This document shows, piece by piece, positions 5,459 through 5,611 of a DNA stretch of 5,611 nucleotides (its first letter is position 1; each line of letters begins with the position of its first letter). A program made the translations under genes and the position numbers. Under the pieces are notes generated by a model. That model ran no database searches, was not told the DNA's origin, and was given only the letters and a program-made list of their open reading frames with translations. This DNA comes from Verrucomicrobiota bacterium (GTDB taxonomy: Bacteria; Verrucomicrobiota; Verrucomicrobiia; Chthoniobacterales; UBA10450): NCBI GenBank assembly GCA_003219225.1, contig QHPZ01000201.1:4642-10252 (forward strand), in the 5' to 3' direction.

Positions 5459-5611
5459 ATGAAAGATAGGCTGTCTGAGTTCGTCCGCTTCGCGCAGACG
5501 CTCAAAGGCGACGAGAAGAGTGAAGCGCAGTCGTTTCTTGACCGCTTCTTCCGTGCGCTCGGACATGCTGGCGTGATTGAAGCCGGCGCCACATTCGAGT
5601 TCCGGGTCGCA
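5459..5611 (+). CDS. N-terminus of a putative MmeI-like restriction-modification enzyme / SAM-dependent DNA methyltransferase (partial)
   Basis: Only the first 51 codons are in the window and they stay open to the end. They read MKDRLSEFVRFAQTLKGDEK and then SEAQSFLDRFFRALGHAG, followed by VIEAGATFEFRVA. The pattern [F]-x-x-x-L-K-G-D-E-K-x-E-A-Q-x-F-L-x-x-[FL]-F-x-A-[FL]-G resembles, from memory, the N-terminal domain of large MmeI-like (Type IIL/IIG) restriction-modification proteins and related class I SAM-dependent DNA methyltransferases. In such proteins a PD-ExK nuclease part would precede the methylase and target-recognition parts. Neither the nuclease motif nor the NPPY/SAM motifs can be seen here. 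ATG at 5459 was chosen; an in-frame GTG at 5447 would add four residues, and neither has a strong Shine-Dalgarno. It diverges from the NERD gene. The coding call is good, the family call moderate. Confidence 0.7.
   Translation, partial: MKDRLSEFVRFAQTLKGDEKSEAQSFLDRFFRALGHAGVIEAGATFEFRVA

Noticed and set aside
1..5611. CRISPR array, tRNA or rRNA genes, transposase genes
   Set aside because: No regularly spaced repeats, no tRNA-like cloverleaf and no transposase-like protein were seen on either strand.

Overview
The window is a bacterial chromosomal segment of moderately high GC, with four complete genes, two genes cut by the window ends and one short hypothetical gene. The phylum is not proven by the sequence. 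A Verrucomicrobiota-like soil bacterium is my best guess. This rests on the general look of the proteins, weak Shine-Dalgarno signals, and a dispersed repeat (the one that reads SERSEES / VILSAAK / FFAALR in different frames) that I associate with Verrucomicrobiota, Acidobacteriota, Bacteroidota and similar genomes.

Left part (1-3953, all on the minus strand, transcribed right to left): a secreted NodB-type polysaccharide deacetylase (3953-3192), then a large polytopic GT-C-type membrane glycosyltransferase (3100-1052), then the 5' end of uvrA (932-1, running out of the window). The first two both look like envelope or surface-glycan enzymes and are only 91 bp apart. uvrA is the house-keeping nucleotide excision repair ATPase and is probably a separate function, after a 119-bp gap that can fold into two mutually exclusive hairpins.

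Middle (3954-4587): a 287-bp divergent intergenic region, then a plus-strand gene for an 88-residue helical protein that resembles an isolated histidine-kinase H-box helix, with no ATPase domain. An 80-bp convergent gap follows it.

Right part (4588-5611): a membrane-anchored NERD-domain (nuclease-related) protein on the minus strand. It is divergent from the first 51 codons of a plus-strand gene whose N-terminus resembles MmeI-like (Type IIL/IIG) restriction-modification enzymes or large SAM-dependent DNA methyltransferases. This pair is the best candidate for a DNA-processing or defence module, but the decisive part lies beyond the window.

The most notable details are: a Ser-to-Tyr change in the first Walker A motif of UvrA together with loss of the first Cys pair of its first zinc module; a dispersed repeat that has become part of the glycosyltransferase reading frame; the orphan H-box protein; and the NERD / methyltransferase divergent pair.
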